64,000 bases of DNA from Trichostrongylus colubriformis (lineage: Eukaryota > Nematoda > Chromadorea > Rhabditida > Trichostrongylidae): assembly GCA_963978905.1 (NCBI GenBank), contig OZ022259.1, positions 7,254,001 through 7,318,000 on the forward strand. The letters are read 5' to 3'. The notes under the pieces were generated by a model. It was not told the DNA's origin. It saw only the letters and a list, made by a program, of their open reading frames with translations, and did not search any database. This document shows, piece after piece, positions 1 to 10,610 of the stretch; the first letter of the stretch is position 1, and every line of letters begins with the position of its first letter. A program made the translations under genes and the position numbers.

Positions 1-18
1 ACTTATATTTCTATACAG

Positions 19-3000
19 GGTCAACTACAAGCATACTCACCTTGAGAAATATCCAAGCCAATGAGCGACTGGGTCCGTATGAGTTCCAGCTCGATGTAAC
101 AGACACCAAAGGGCAGAAGGACTCCACACGAATAAGTATTTTCGTGAACCAGGCTGAGAACTTTCCTCCAGGTTAGAGTTCGAATCTAAATTGGAAATGT
201 TCGACTCCTCTTCAAAATTTCCTTCTAGTCGCTGACGCTGGTGGTAACCATACAGTAACTCTTCCCGAAACCGCAATCGTGCTAGACGGAAATGCTAAGG
301 ACGACGGAAGTATTGTCAGCTATAACTGGACACAACTCGAGTTCGCTTTTACTTCATTACAACTTTCTGTTGTTGATTTTTATCTCATTTTGTGGTTTAG
401 GGGTCCATCTCGTGCTTCATTAGTGAATGCCGATAAGGCGAAAGCCACAGCTTCGGACCTTCAAGAAGGTGTTTATCGTTTTCTGTTGACTGTTGTTGAT
501 GAAGGAGGGCTTACTGGGAATGCATCTGCATACATTTCAGTGGAAAGAAGTAAGTCTGACAAATCATATTTCTTTATTCTGATGCCTTCGTCACTGATGA
601 GAAGTTTAGGTAAAAACGAACCACCCATAGCGCGAGCTCCTAATGTAACAGTACGTCTTCCAACTTCGGTAGCTGTCCTGAATGCATCGTCTTCTTCTGA
701 TGATGCCGGTATCGTCAGTTTTCACTGGCAGCCGCTTGATAATGTGCCAGCATCTATGGTGGGTGGGAACGTACACCTTGGCGGTTTTCTTTCTCTCTTC
801 TCTAGATAAAACGTTCAGATCGCTCTCGATGGAACGGAGAACGCCCAGATTATGTTTATAACTGGTCTCGTGAAAGGCACACATGTTTATAATCTTACTG
901 TTTCTGATCAGCAGAAATCAACTGATTCCATACTGGTCCATCTCACGGTCATAGAAGGTTGGTGATCATTAGGTTACTATTCGTATAGTTTTTGGCTGAT
1001 TGCATTGGAAAAAGTAGTACATGTATGACAATAGCTACATGGATAATGAAGATGAATCTCACTGCACCGGGAGGGGTAAGGAGAAAATGAAAACTGGAAG
1101 TACATTTCCTCTTAGAGCAAAGTATTAGGGTGTCCACAAAGTTCGTTGGCCATTTGTAAACAGCGTCGCGTTACGCAACGCGTTGTGATTTTGCATAATG
1201 ATTTCGCAATACTGAAAGTACTCGCGATGGGCTATCTTCTGAACTCGCTAGCTCTCAATTTCCTTTCCTGCTCTTCCCACAATAAAGCAGTGAAGATGAG
1301 TGATAGTCACCACTACTACTACAACCTGGGTATCTCCAGACGTCAGGCCACGACCAGGAGTCAGCAGTTTGGTGATAACACCCCTTCTAAGAACTGAATG
1401 TCAAAATGGTGGACTCGCTTCACCAATGGAAACTATGGCATCGAAGATAAAAATCAGTGATAAGTGATAAAATCAGTGGCGTCGTCCACTACAGCATCCT
1501 TTCCAACAATGCCACAGTGACGGCAGAGACCCTCTCTTAATAAGGTGAAAGCTGCCGCCTTGTCCCAGAAACTTGCAAATCCGTGGTTGCTCTGGGACAA
1601 CGCGCGCCCCCACGAAGCGAAAGATACTCAGGCCGTCCTGGACGGGCTGGGCATCAATACGGTCACGCATCCACAGTATAGCCCGGACATCAGTCCATGC
1701 GATTACCACATCTTCCGGTCCATGCAAAATTTCTTGGACGGAAAACAGCTGAAGAACGAGGGCGACCTCGAGGACGTGATCGAGGACTGGGTCGAGTCGC
1801 GGCCGGCCGGCTTTTGGGAGGATTGAGTTGTCTCTCTACCCGTTCGCTGGCGAAGGGTGCTGGGTATGTATGGAGATTATATCATGGACCGGTAAGTTCA
1901 ACTTGGTGAGTTATCTTTACAAGCTCTGGAAAAAACGAATGGCCAACGAACTTTGTGGACACCCTGATAAAACAAAACTTCCACTACAGGAGAGGTGATG
2001 TGTAGCGAGAAGCGCATTGGAAAAGCGCGGCTTAGGGTCTTATCACAGCACGGCATGTCGCTCTTCAGTTAATCAGCCGGGTGAGCTGCCAGCGAGTGCG
2101 GAACAACGTTCGCGGTCAGCTGTTTTTGCCTCTCGCCCGTATGCGGTATACACGGCTGTGCATAGAGGCGCGAGAGAGGAGGGATGTTTTCAGATTCCTA
2201 TCGGTTTTTTCGCAATTTTATTTCTGTCTTTCTCTGTTGTTACACTGCTGAGCACCCCTACTTTCATATGCCACATTCTGCCAAATCTATCCCTTCCGGT
2301 GTTTTTAAGAAGAGAAAGGTTCGACATTATTTGCTAGAGCTGTGCCTGTGAGTGCCTTTCATTCTTAAGGCGATGAACAACTAGAATCTGTGGAGATTTT
2401 GTTGAAAAAGAGTATAGAGGAGTGGACATACCGTCTTCGCCGGAAACTCCAAGACAGGATTGAAGCTAGTTTGGCAGGATCAATTGAGGTATGCCAGTAA
2501 TTTTCGCTTTTTGTTTGATCGGTTTTCCTTTGTTTGTTGTAATTGCACAAGCCTGAGCCCGTGCAGTGAGACTTAGATAAGAAAATCAGAACAACATCGG
2601 CCAAAATGAGTGGCTTCATTAACAGACTAGACAAGGTCAATGATTGATTGCATCGAAAAGAACGAATTATATCCTATACCCTTATCCAGTGCTGCTTTAA
2701 ACGAATATTTACCTGTGACAACTCCTAATCTGAGCAGTCTGTCAAACTTCGTGACAGTTCTGTTCACATAGAAATGGTGTCTGATATTATGTTTAGCGCG
2801 CGAGCAGAAGTCGTCGTGGAATCACCCCTCGTTCTTATCACTCTAGCTGTTAGAAAGCTGGTAGATCTGATACTAGAGTGATCGTAGAAAACTTTTAAAA
2901 AAAACGTAATCAGGTCGAAATTTCCTTTCTGAGAGCTAGTGTCTCAAGGCAGAGGTTGGCATTACGCACTCTGCCACAGGGGATCTGATCATAATTAAAC

Positions 3001-6000
3001 CTGACCGCTCTGATGGAAACCTTACTTGTGAAACCGTTTCGTAGCCTTTCTATAGCGTTGATCATTTTTACCTTTTGCGAACTAAATACCACTGTACCAT
3101 TTTTTATCAACCAGTCCGATCGTCCAGCTGCCGCCGCTGCTCCTCACTTTTCAGGGCCCAGCCTCGCCGGGCTTTGTTAGCATTTCATTTTGTCTATGAA
3201 CGATAAAAAGCCGAGGTATCTAATTCCTTTCACTTCTTCCAACTATCGCCTATCAAGTACGAAGAGCTAAAAGCAACCTCCCCTAAGTGTAAAATCTAAG
3301 TTTTTTTTTTCAAAGGACATGGGTAGTTTCCACTGGACGGCCCAGTTGCTGTCATCGTCAATGGTTTCCTGTAATTATTCTTGGTCCGATTTGTATAGTA
3401 TTGGGTGGTACAGCTCGAAATCATCAGCAAGAGCTACAAGTTACTCCTTTGCCAGAGACCGGTGACGACAGTTCAAAAGTGAATTTATCGAAAAGTATAA
3501 GAGACAACACTTCACCTTGCCTTAGATCTCACTCCACCAGCTTGGGTCCAGTGAACCTTGAGTCAACACGAACAAGGTAGGCTCTACCGGTAAGAAAGGC
3601 TTTGATCCACGATACTATCCACGTGAATACCAATCATGGTGAATTCCAGAATAAGCTTAGGATGAGAAACCCTGTGAAGAGTCTGTGCGAGTTCCGTTGA
3701 GAGTTTCATAACTAGTCTTGAGATTAGAATGAATGAGAGTCACGGATGTATTTTTGTGCAGTTATGGATATGTGCCCTCAGGACAGAAAATCTGTATAGC
3801 CACGTGTAGCGCGCAACGTGATGGTTTATAGGTATGCCGTAGTACTTGGGTTTGAATCTATTGCGTCCAAAATAAGACGCAGACACCTTCATCGCTTTAG
3901 TACACAATTAGGCCGCGGTCATACTCATCGCCAGCAGGGCATGGCTGCGTTCACAGGCAGCGAGGGAGAGTGGCACGGGAGGTGCAGAGATGACGCAGGC
4001 AAGGAGGCAGGGTGGCATAGGCGGAGACGCAGAGACACGCAGCCACGCCCTGCCGCCGGCACCGCAAAGTATGACCGCGGCCTTAGTACGGTGCCCGCAC
4101 TCACCCCCATTACGTCGAGACGTGGACGCCGCGATACCAAATTCCCACTTTAATGGCACACACCCATGCAGTGAGACATCAACAATTGTGAGGAGGATGG
4201 CAGTTTTTTTTTGTTGTTGTTGTTTTGCGGGATCAAGATTGCAGTTTTGGATGTAGCATGTTGTTGTGCTGTGATTTTTAGGAAAGTGACTCTGTGGCTG
4301 TACACTTCACACGATTTGAAAAGTTACCGCAGGATGGTCGTCTGCGGGCTGTATTCTGGGCTAAGAGTCATTCAAAACAAGGTTAGCCTTACTGTCCCTG
4401 ATTTTCTGTGAACAGTAATGTTTTGTAAGGTCATACTGCAAGCGCTCTATTTGTGAAGTAAAACTTTTTCAGCTGACCAGACAATGCGACATAAGCGATT
4501 AATGACTCTGAATGCTGGTGTAATTGTAAGGGCTGAACGCGCTGTATCGATTTTACGTCAGGAAACAACAATGCTATCAGATTTTCAAATATCGCTCATT
4601 CAGACCTTGTGTGAGTGTTCTTGAGCAATTGTTGATGGTGATTACTTGGAATATGGTGTTTTGACTCAGACTGCAAGCTCAACTGTTCCGGGCATGGTAA
4701 GTGCAATGACGCAACTAAACAGTGCGAATGTGACAGCTTTTGGATGGGAAACATATTTGCTTTTGCTATGGCAGGCTTCAGAAATGAGGACTGTGGTGAG
4801 CTGATTTGTTTAATTTACAGCTTGTTCTCTTTGATTATTTCCGGCAAAATAATTGGATAATTTGTTGTATTCAGCGTGGTCATCTGTATATTTTTGGATG
4901 ATATCATCTTCATTAACGGTAGTATTCGCGGCTTGTTTTCTATCGAGAAGAAGATCATATGTATGGAGTAGAGTCAGCAGAAGACGGTTCAGGAAGCGAA
5001 AAAGGTTCACTTCTTAATTTAATTGGTGCCGGACGAGGATTTATTAGGTTGATCGGAAAGTTTTGATAGGGTTGAGATTTTTTCTATTTTATTTTACAAC
5101 TCAGCAAGTAATGCGGGCTAATCAACAATATAATAAACATCGTTAGTTATAACATTGTTCCACCCAACAGGCAGGTCAGCGATTCTCTTCTCCCAGTATT
5201 AGGAGAATGGAGTCAAGAAGTCACCGACCACTTGTCCAAGGTGGTCATAATTGACGAACTTTTTTTTGCTAGGAAAGCCTCAAGGGGCCGGAACAAGTGG
5301 TAATCTGAAGGGGCAATATCAGGGGAATAGGACGGATGTGGAACCTTGTCCCAACCTAGCTCTTTCAATTTTGCACGGGTCCCTCAGATAGGTAAAGAGA
5401 CCCGTGCGAAATTGGAGGAGCTAAGTTGGGACACGGTTCCACATGCACCCTATTCACCTGATACTGCCCCCTCAGATTACCACTTGTTCCGGCCCCTTGA
5501 GGCTTTCCTAGCAAAAAAAATTCGTCACCTTGAACAAGTGATCGGTGACTTCTTTGACTCCCAATCCTCCTAATTCTGGGAGAAGAAAATCGCTGACCTG
5601 CTCTTCAGGTGGGACAATGTTATAACTAACGATGGTTATTATATTGTTGATTAGCCTGCATTACTTGCTGAGTAATAGAGAAAAATCTCAACCCTATCAA
5701 AACTTTCCGATTAACCTAGTATTTGGCATTTTCGCTCCTAGTGTGACTATCTTCTTAACCGCTGGTGGTCTCCTTCTGTTTATTCAACGTAATGAAGTGG
5801 TTGTGTCAGGTGTTTAGGAATATTCAGCTCCAAAACAGTAGTTTAGTGATGCGAGTAATTTATAAATTCATATGTGGTTGTAAATGGGATTGTTACATGA
5901 CATTGCGCGACGCTCTGGGGAAGGGAGCCGCTTGGAATAAACATTTGGTTTGCTTTTCTTTGGGTGTCTACCGTTACGTCTGAAAATCGCGTGTCCGCTG

Positions 6001-6789
6001 GCGGCGAGCCGCCCGCATTGATATCCCCTGTTCAGATAATCAAATTACAAATAATACCCAAAAGCGTTCATAGCAAACAAAAACAGAATTTTAGAAGCAG
6101 CTTTCTTTGAGGGTACCCTATGATATCAGATTATGGCGTCCTGAGCGGAACTCCGCACCGACTGCGGCTAGCCTTACTGAAGGCGAGGCGAGTGCGACGC
6201 CGCAACGCGTTTTTGATGTAATTTTTCTCCCTTTTCTTTCCCTGTAAGTGCTTGGACGTAATTAACCTAACTGTTCCGCAGGAAATGATAGCAGTAAGTC
6301 ATCACAGGAGTACCTCCCAGATCTTTTGTGCTCTATTGCGGACCTTTTGTTGTATAGTTGCTTCACATATTTCTACAAAGGCTTTCTTCATTTTCCCTTA
6401 AATATTCTTCTAGGCAGTGAAGTACAATGATAGATTGTTTTTTATTACTCCAGGTATAACCCACTCCGAAGCGAATCAGATGATGTGGAGAAGGAAGCTT
6501 ATCGGTTACGAAATGGTGAGTTTACGCTCCTTTCGATGTCTTCAGCGATTAAATAAATGAAGTTTTCAGAATACTGAGGCTTAGATTCCTGCTGTATTCC
6601 AGAACCATTCCCGAGGCTAAGTATATTCTATCACAGATTTCTAGTTAACCTTGCTTTACAAGAACCTGTCTGTGTTTCACAGAGACAGTGGGTCAACCTC
6701 CTTCTGTGCAAAGGGGTTTGGCCAGAACGCCTCCACTGATATCTTTCATGAGCAAAGATCAAGATGACCACGCCACCCAGCGCTCGTGA
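19..6789 (+). CDS. KIAA0319-like PKD-domain transmembrane protein (C-terminal half; 5' end outside window)
   Basis: Twelve exons in consistent phase: 19-171, 229-340, 401-549, 610-758, 819-957, 2370-2488, 4282-4381, 4473-4610, 4670-4795, 4875-5004, 6454-6515, 6683-6789 (stop TGA), about 494 aa. The first five exons encode the end of one PKD repeat and two further PKD repeats (motifs VLDGNAKDDGSIVSYNW and NASSSSDDAGIVSFHW). Then come a linker, a cysteine motif NCSGHGKCNDATKQCEC, one membrane segment (VYFWMISSSLTVVFAACFL), a very basic stop-transfer RRRFRKRKR and a short cytosolic tail. This order, including the CSGHGxC motif and the CxWS before the membrane span, matches the vertebrate KIAA0319/KIAA0319L family (plasma membrane or endosomal, adhesion and axon-related roles in vertebrates; function here is inference). 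The donor at 341 (GTTCGC) is weak but phase requires it. Introns 5 and 10 carry mobile elements. Confidence 0.9.
1125..1967 (+). mobile_element. Mariner element, 843 bp, with inverted ends and TA duplication
   Basis: The ends are inverted repeats of about 28 bp (TYAGGGTGTCCACAAAGTTC...), starting TTAGGG at 1125 and ending ACCCTGA at 1967, with a TA on each side (1123-1124 and 1968-1969), the target of Tc1/mariner elements. The right half encodes the C-terminal part of a mariner transposase; the left half is short and degraded, so the copy is dead. Confidence 0.88.
1545..1826 (+). pseudogene. Mariner transposase, C-terminal remnant
   Basis: An uninterrupted 93-codon frame has the motifs WDNARPH and SPCDYHIFRSMQNFLDGK. 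Exactly 34 residues separate the aspartate of WDN from that of CDYH, the DD34D spacing of mariner catalytic domains. The N-terminal DNA-binding part and the first catalytic aspartate are missing, so no active enzyme can be made. Confidence 0.88.
3910..4082. mobile_element. Family D GC-rich palindromic element
   Basis: Ends are inverted: AGGCCGCGGTCATACT at the left and AGTATGACCGCGGCCT at the right, with further internal symmetry (CAGGGCATGGCTGCGT versus ACGCAGCCACGCCCTG). Copies with the same ends or core occur near 19270, 47183, 50098 and 60250. It sits in intron 6 of the KIAA0319-like gene. No coding capacity. Confidence 0.7.
5044..5719. mobile_element. Palindromic mariner derivative (two inverted 3' halves)
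   Basis: A TA flanks each side (5042-5043 and 5720-5721) of a 676-bp near-palindrome. Both ends read TTAGGTTRATCGGAAAG inward (CTAGG at the right end). Each arm of about 320 bp carries the same transposase C-terminus, inverted; on the + strand the right arm reads SPDTAPSDYHLFRPLEAFLA at about 5455-5515. The centre lies near 5385. It is in intron 10 of the KIAA0319-like gene. It can only be mobilised by a transposase made elsewhere. Confidence 0.85.
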
Positions 6790-6910
6790 AGTGTGCTTAG
6801 TCCATCCATTCCCGAAGTAACGAAAGTAACATCGTTCGTACTGAAAAAAGCTGCATAGAGCTAAAGCTCTACAGCGAGGGTCTATGTCCGATGAAGGTAT
6901 GAAATATTCG

Positions 6911-7155
6911 GGGTGTGCACCCTTATGTCAGAATTTCGTACCGCGGCATGTCGCAGGCGAAACAATGCAAACGGGCTAAAGGCGCCATGTTGTTGGTTCC
7001 TGAAGAGATTACAAGTCAACTGCGTATCGCGCCCCTAGCATTACCGTATAATCGTTCTAAGACCCAACTACCGTGACGCGCCGCGTATAGCTCGCACACA
7101 CTACGTCGCACGACGCTCGTCCTCGCGCGAAATCCTGACATAAGGGTACACACCC
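6911..7155. mobile_element. Family C element
   Basis: Begins GGGTGTGCACCCTTATGTC and ends GACATAAGGGTACACACCC, inverted. The core (cgcaccgcggcatgtcgca..., gattacaagtcaactgcgta) is shared with copies near 35078, 55629 and 59744. The flanks AAATATTCG and ATATATTTG are a possible decayed 9-bp target duplication (7 of 9 match). Confidence 0.65.
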
Positions 7156-7215
7156 ATATATTTGTGAATCACTTCGGCAGAGCTTTTTCTGTCGACTTCT
7201 TGGTGTGGGTGGGTT

Positions 7216-7600
7216 GAAAGACATCGGATGGGGAAAATCTGGCATATTGTGGAATATGGAAGTATGCTCAGCAACGTAACAGTAGTGAAAGAACGAGACA
7301 AAATGGCGAAAATCTGAGAAATGGGAGCCGGAAACTCACCTTCTCTCTTATACTCTTCTGCGTCACTAACCAGGGTAGACTGAAGACGGCGAAGAGGCTA
7401 AATCAGCCGGCCGCGATGCAGTCCCGCCTTCGTCGGCTGCAGGACTGCGCCATGCTACGGGGTTATGATAAGATCCCAAGCCGCGCTTTTTCAACGCGCG
7501 TTTTGCCATATATCACCTCTTTTGAAGTAGGTTTTGTCCAGAAAACATGCATCAACAGTTCTCAGTTTTTCCTTATCCTCCCGGTGCCTTTAAGTATCAG
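7216..7600. mobile_element. Family A unit (single arm)
   Basis: Matches one arm of the palindrome at 33774-34577: AAAGACATCGG near the left, the line ggcgaaaatctgagaaat, then atcagccggccgcgatg, and a right end CCTCCCGGTGCCTTTAA. It holds no gene. Confidence 0.55.
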
Positions 7601-8621
7601 AATAACATTTAATGAACTCTCTAGCTAACACTGCTTATGACTGTCCTTTATCCCAAATGCAGCAATGCGCGCATGCTCTAGAAAGTGGTTATTTTGGTTA
7701 TTTTTTCAATCAATCTTCACTTGCACGTAACAACTATGGGAGGTTTTTGGATTGTCGTTTTACCATGTCTCATCGATTCACTTTTAGGTCCACGGTTAGC
7801 CCCACTTCCAATTCCTCATTCAAGTGATTCAATCGATTCGGAGAGTGATGAGCTGCTTCCCGTTTCTGGTAGTAACCATTCTTTGCAGTTAAGGGGACAC
7901 TCATCGGAAAAGAACACGTGATTAAGTTATTGTAGTTGTTGGTACCTAGTGCATTAGCAGATATATTGTATCAACATCGGGCGAAAGTGCCATTCACTTC
8001 TTAATTTTTGTAACAAATTATTATTATACTACTATTATGCTATGTATAATCGCTAACACTAACTTTGAAGTGCCCAATGCTTTAGATATCCTTTTACTTC
8101 ACACGTTGACGTGCATGATCAACGTTGACGTGCATGATTCGGGTCTTGTTGTGATATTTACTCATGGAAAATTCGATACTGTGAATAAATATTATACATC
8201 TCTAAATGCTTCATACCATTAAATTGAGGCATTCAGGAAATATTCAGAAATAGCATCGTTGACCGTCAATTTAATCGAAAACCCCACATGGTAATCATAA
8301 TAGTGCTGAGTATTGAGAAGGATCCGAGGTCCAAGTGACCATTAGGAATGGGGTAAATATGGTCCAACGTATTTTCGGATGCTGATTTCGAATCTGCTTT
8401 CAAAATTTGCAGATCGATTTTATGAGCAGAGTTACAAGGCGGTTTTTCGACGGAAGTCAACTCAAATACACCGCAACCGAGAGGACTCTCACCTTGGAGA
8501 AGCTTTGTTGTTGCAATTTGTTGAACTATTTCTACTGACTACGGGACACTTCTACTTTGATATTTTCTCATTTTGATGGTTATCTTGACATCTGACTTGT
8601 TCGAATGGTAAACACTTGGCT

Positions 8622-8866
8622 CTTTTCGCAATTACCAGTTGGGCTGGCGCACACTACTGCGCGTCACATATGGAAGCATGCAAAATGAGCGCGTGTGTCG
8701 AACCCTCTCACCCTGCCACACACTCTCATCCTCGCCACGCACCCAAGTCCGTAGGCCATGCCCTTGTACCTCAAACTTGGGTAATTAAACCAAAGGGTGG
8801 ACAGACACACAAACATTCGTACGAACACACCAAACTCCTGGTTTATTATATAGGTATGATAATGTC
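8622..8866. repeat. Dispersed repeat fragments (families J, H and K)
   Basis: 8629-8690 matches the left end of the palindromic element at about 62870 (CCAGTTGGGCTGGCGCAC, then GGAAGCATGCAAAA). 8697-8775 resembles the repeat at 9233-9389. 8781-8865 (aattaaacc...gacagac...cgtacgaacacacc...tcctggttt) recurs at about 22456-22536. No coding potential. Confidence 0.5.
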
Positions 8867-9232
8867 CGATCGATACATTTGGATGTAGGTACTTTCCTCT
8901 TCATGAGGGTTCCCCTTCTATGTCTGGAAAACATCCCCAAACATGTCATATGCAATTAGTGTTATATTTCCGAGTACCTCATTATCTCCAGTTTCAAAAT
9001 AGCAGAAAACCGTGATCCGGCTTTTCCCATAGTGCACGAATTTGACGTTATTGCGCGTAACGTATGTGATGTTCGTGCTCAGAGGGTCGAATCACTCTTC
9101 TAGGCACATTTTCAGCCAAATCGTATTTTTGGCAATTTTGGAAAATAGGGGGTGGCCATGTTGTAAGTAATATTTTTTGAGGCTTTCTATAAAGAAGCCT
9201 CAGCTATGAAAAAGGTGACCTAGACATATAGT

Positions 9233-9389
9233 TCATTTCGGAGCGCCTGATAGGGTGTGGCCTACGGACTTGGGTGAGAGTGTATCAAACTCTCTCACTC
9301 CGCCACACATTCTCACTCTTGCCACGCACTGTCACTCTCGCCACTCACCCATGTTCATAGGTCACGCCCTATCAGGCGCTCCGAAATGG
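9233..9389. repeat. Palindromic repeat, family H
   Basis: Inverted ends of about 40 bp: CATTTCGGAGCGCCTGATAG at the left and CTATCAGGCGCTCCGAAATG at the right, followed inward by the imperfect pair GTGTGGCCTACGGAC and GTTCATAGGTCACGC. The centre is a short tandem run of CTCTCACTCCGCCACACA-like units. Confidence 0.65.
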
Positions 9390-10539
9390 AGTATATCTGT
9401 TACAGATGCCCATGACAAAAAATGTTCGTAACAAGTGCCGAATAAGAGCATTTGCTTGGCAAGGGCCGACGACTTTTCCATCGTTTAATGTGTTGCCACT
9501 CAACAGCCCACGAATTTTTCCGAAATTTGGTCAATTTCTCGAATTGGCTAGAAACCTGTCCCACGGAGTAGACTGGGCCCACGACCTGTCCCATGGAGTA
9601 GATTGTCGCCTGAACACGAAAATCGCACTGCTTTTGCGCGAGAACGTTTGGCTCGCGCGCTATGGGTTCCCGAACCTACCATGTAATAGTACTGTACTTT
9701 CAAAAATAGGTTCGCTGAGAGAATGGTTCAGCAAATTCAGAAAGCAAATTCGAGATCAGCGTTCGAAAATAGGTCGGACCACAGGTATCCCATTCCGAAT
9801 GGTCACCTTGACCTCGGCTACTGCCCTTGTAAGTAAATACGTCATCGTCAAAATACCTACAGCAATCTGGAGGTCAAATATTTTGTGATGTTGCTGTAGT
9901 GCTTAGCTGTCAAAAGGGGTATAAAAAGGGTTCCAAAAGGCTGTTGACCTTGTGCCCATTCGTGTTGTGGATTGCAGAAGATCTATGGTGAAAATTACTG
10001 TATTCGAGGAACAGTAGCTTTGTACCGCGTATAATCTTGTCTCATGGCTGTGGCGCTGATCACGACATGACCCCACTGCTGTTATGGGCTTCACTTCATT
10101 TGCCCTCATATGGGAGATTATTGCATCAATACTCGAAAATATTAGCCCGAAAATTGTAACTCTTTTCAGAAAACGTTTTAGACAGCGAAGATTCTTGAAG
10201 TAGTCTGTGCCTTAATCGAACGGTCTTTCCACTCGGAATCCTTTCCTTGTGGGAGGGATGTGCCTATTATAGCTGACCACTCGTAACCTCACACTTCTCG
10301 TCCACCAGGCTATAATACCACATGTCGTAATCCGATACGGCTCGCTCGTTGCCATGAATACGACCGCTATTGCCTAGCTTTCCTTCTGAGTACATGGGTC
10401 ATCCATTGAATCGCCTCTATTCTCACCTTTCGTCTAATTGTTGCTATTATGCAAGTTACTATTGATGTGTTTACTGTTTACATTTTGTAAACAACATATT
10501 TTTACTACAAGAATGCTGAGTTATGGGCAAAAGCTTCGG

Positions 10540-10610
10540 TGCCGGACGGGACTCGAACCCGCACTTCATCCTTTCCGGGGATATGTGCTAATCCATTACA
10601 CTACCGACAC
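10540..10610 (-). tRNA. tRNA-like sequence (GGA at anticodon position; possibly a pseudogene)
   Basis: Read on the minus strand, 71 nt fold as a full cloverleaf: acceptor GTGTCGG/CCGGCAC, T8 A9, D arm GTGT/GCAC, anticodon stem TATCC/GGATG with loop CCGGAAA, T arm GCGGG-TTCGAGT-CCCGT, discriminator C. The A box (TAGTGTAATGG) and B box (GGTTCGAGTCC) of a Pol III gene are intact. Odd points: position 33 is C, not the near-universal U, and a serine anticodon goes with a short variable loop. It is flanked by an imperfect inverted repeat (GAATGCTGAGTTAT at 10514, AACTCAGCTTTCTG at 10622), which suggests a mobile or SINE-like origin. A working tRNA is unlikely. Confidence 0.5.

Larger units (their letters stand above)
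1062..2305. mobile_element. Family A foldback/TTAA element copy, split by a mariner
   Basis: The left end (GCACCGGGAGGGGTAAGG) and the right end (CCCTTCCGGTGTTTTTAA) match the two ends of the better preserved copy at 33774-34577. The internal stretch after 2000 (tctgttttt..., cctatcggttttttcgc) matches the same family. A mariner at 1125-1967 interrupts it. It lies wholly inside intron 5 of the KIAA0319-like gene. End positions are approximate. Confidence 0.6.

Noticed and set aside
9406..9888. Open frame of 160 codons
   Set aside because: No known motif, odd composition, an internal short tandem duplication, no splice context, and it sits among dispersed repeats.
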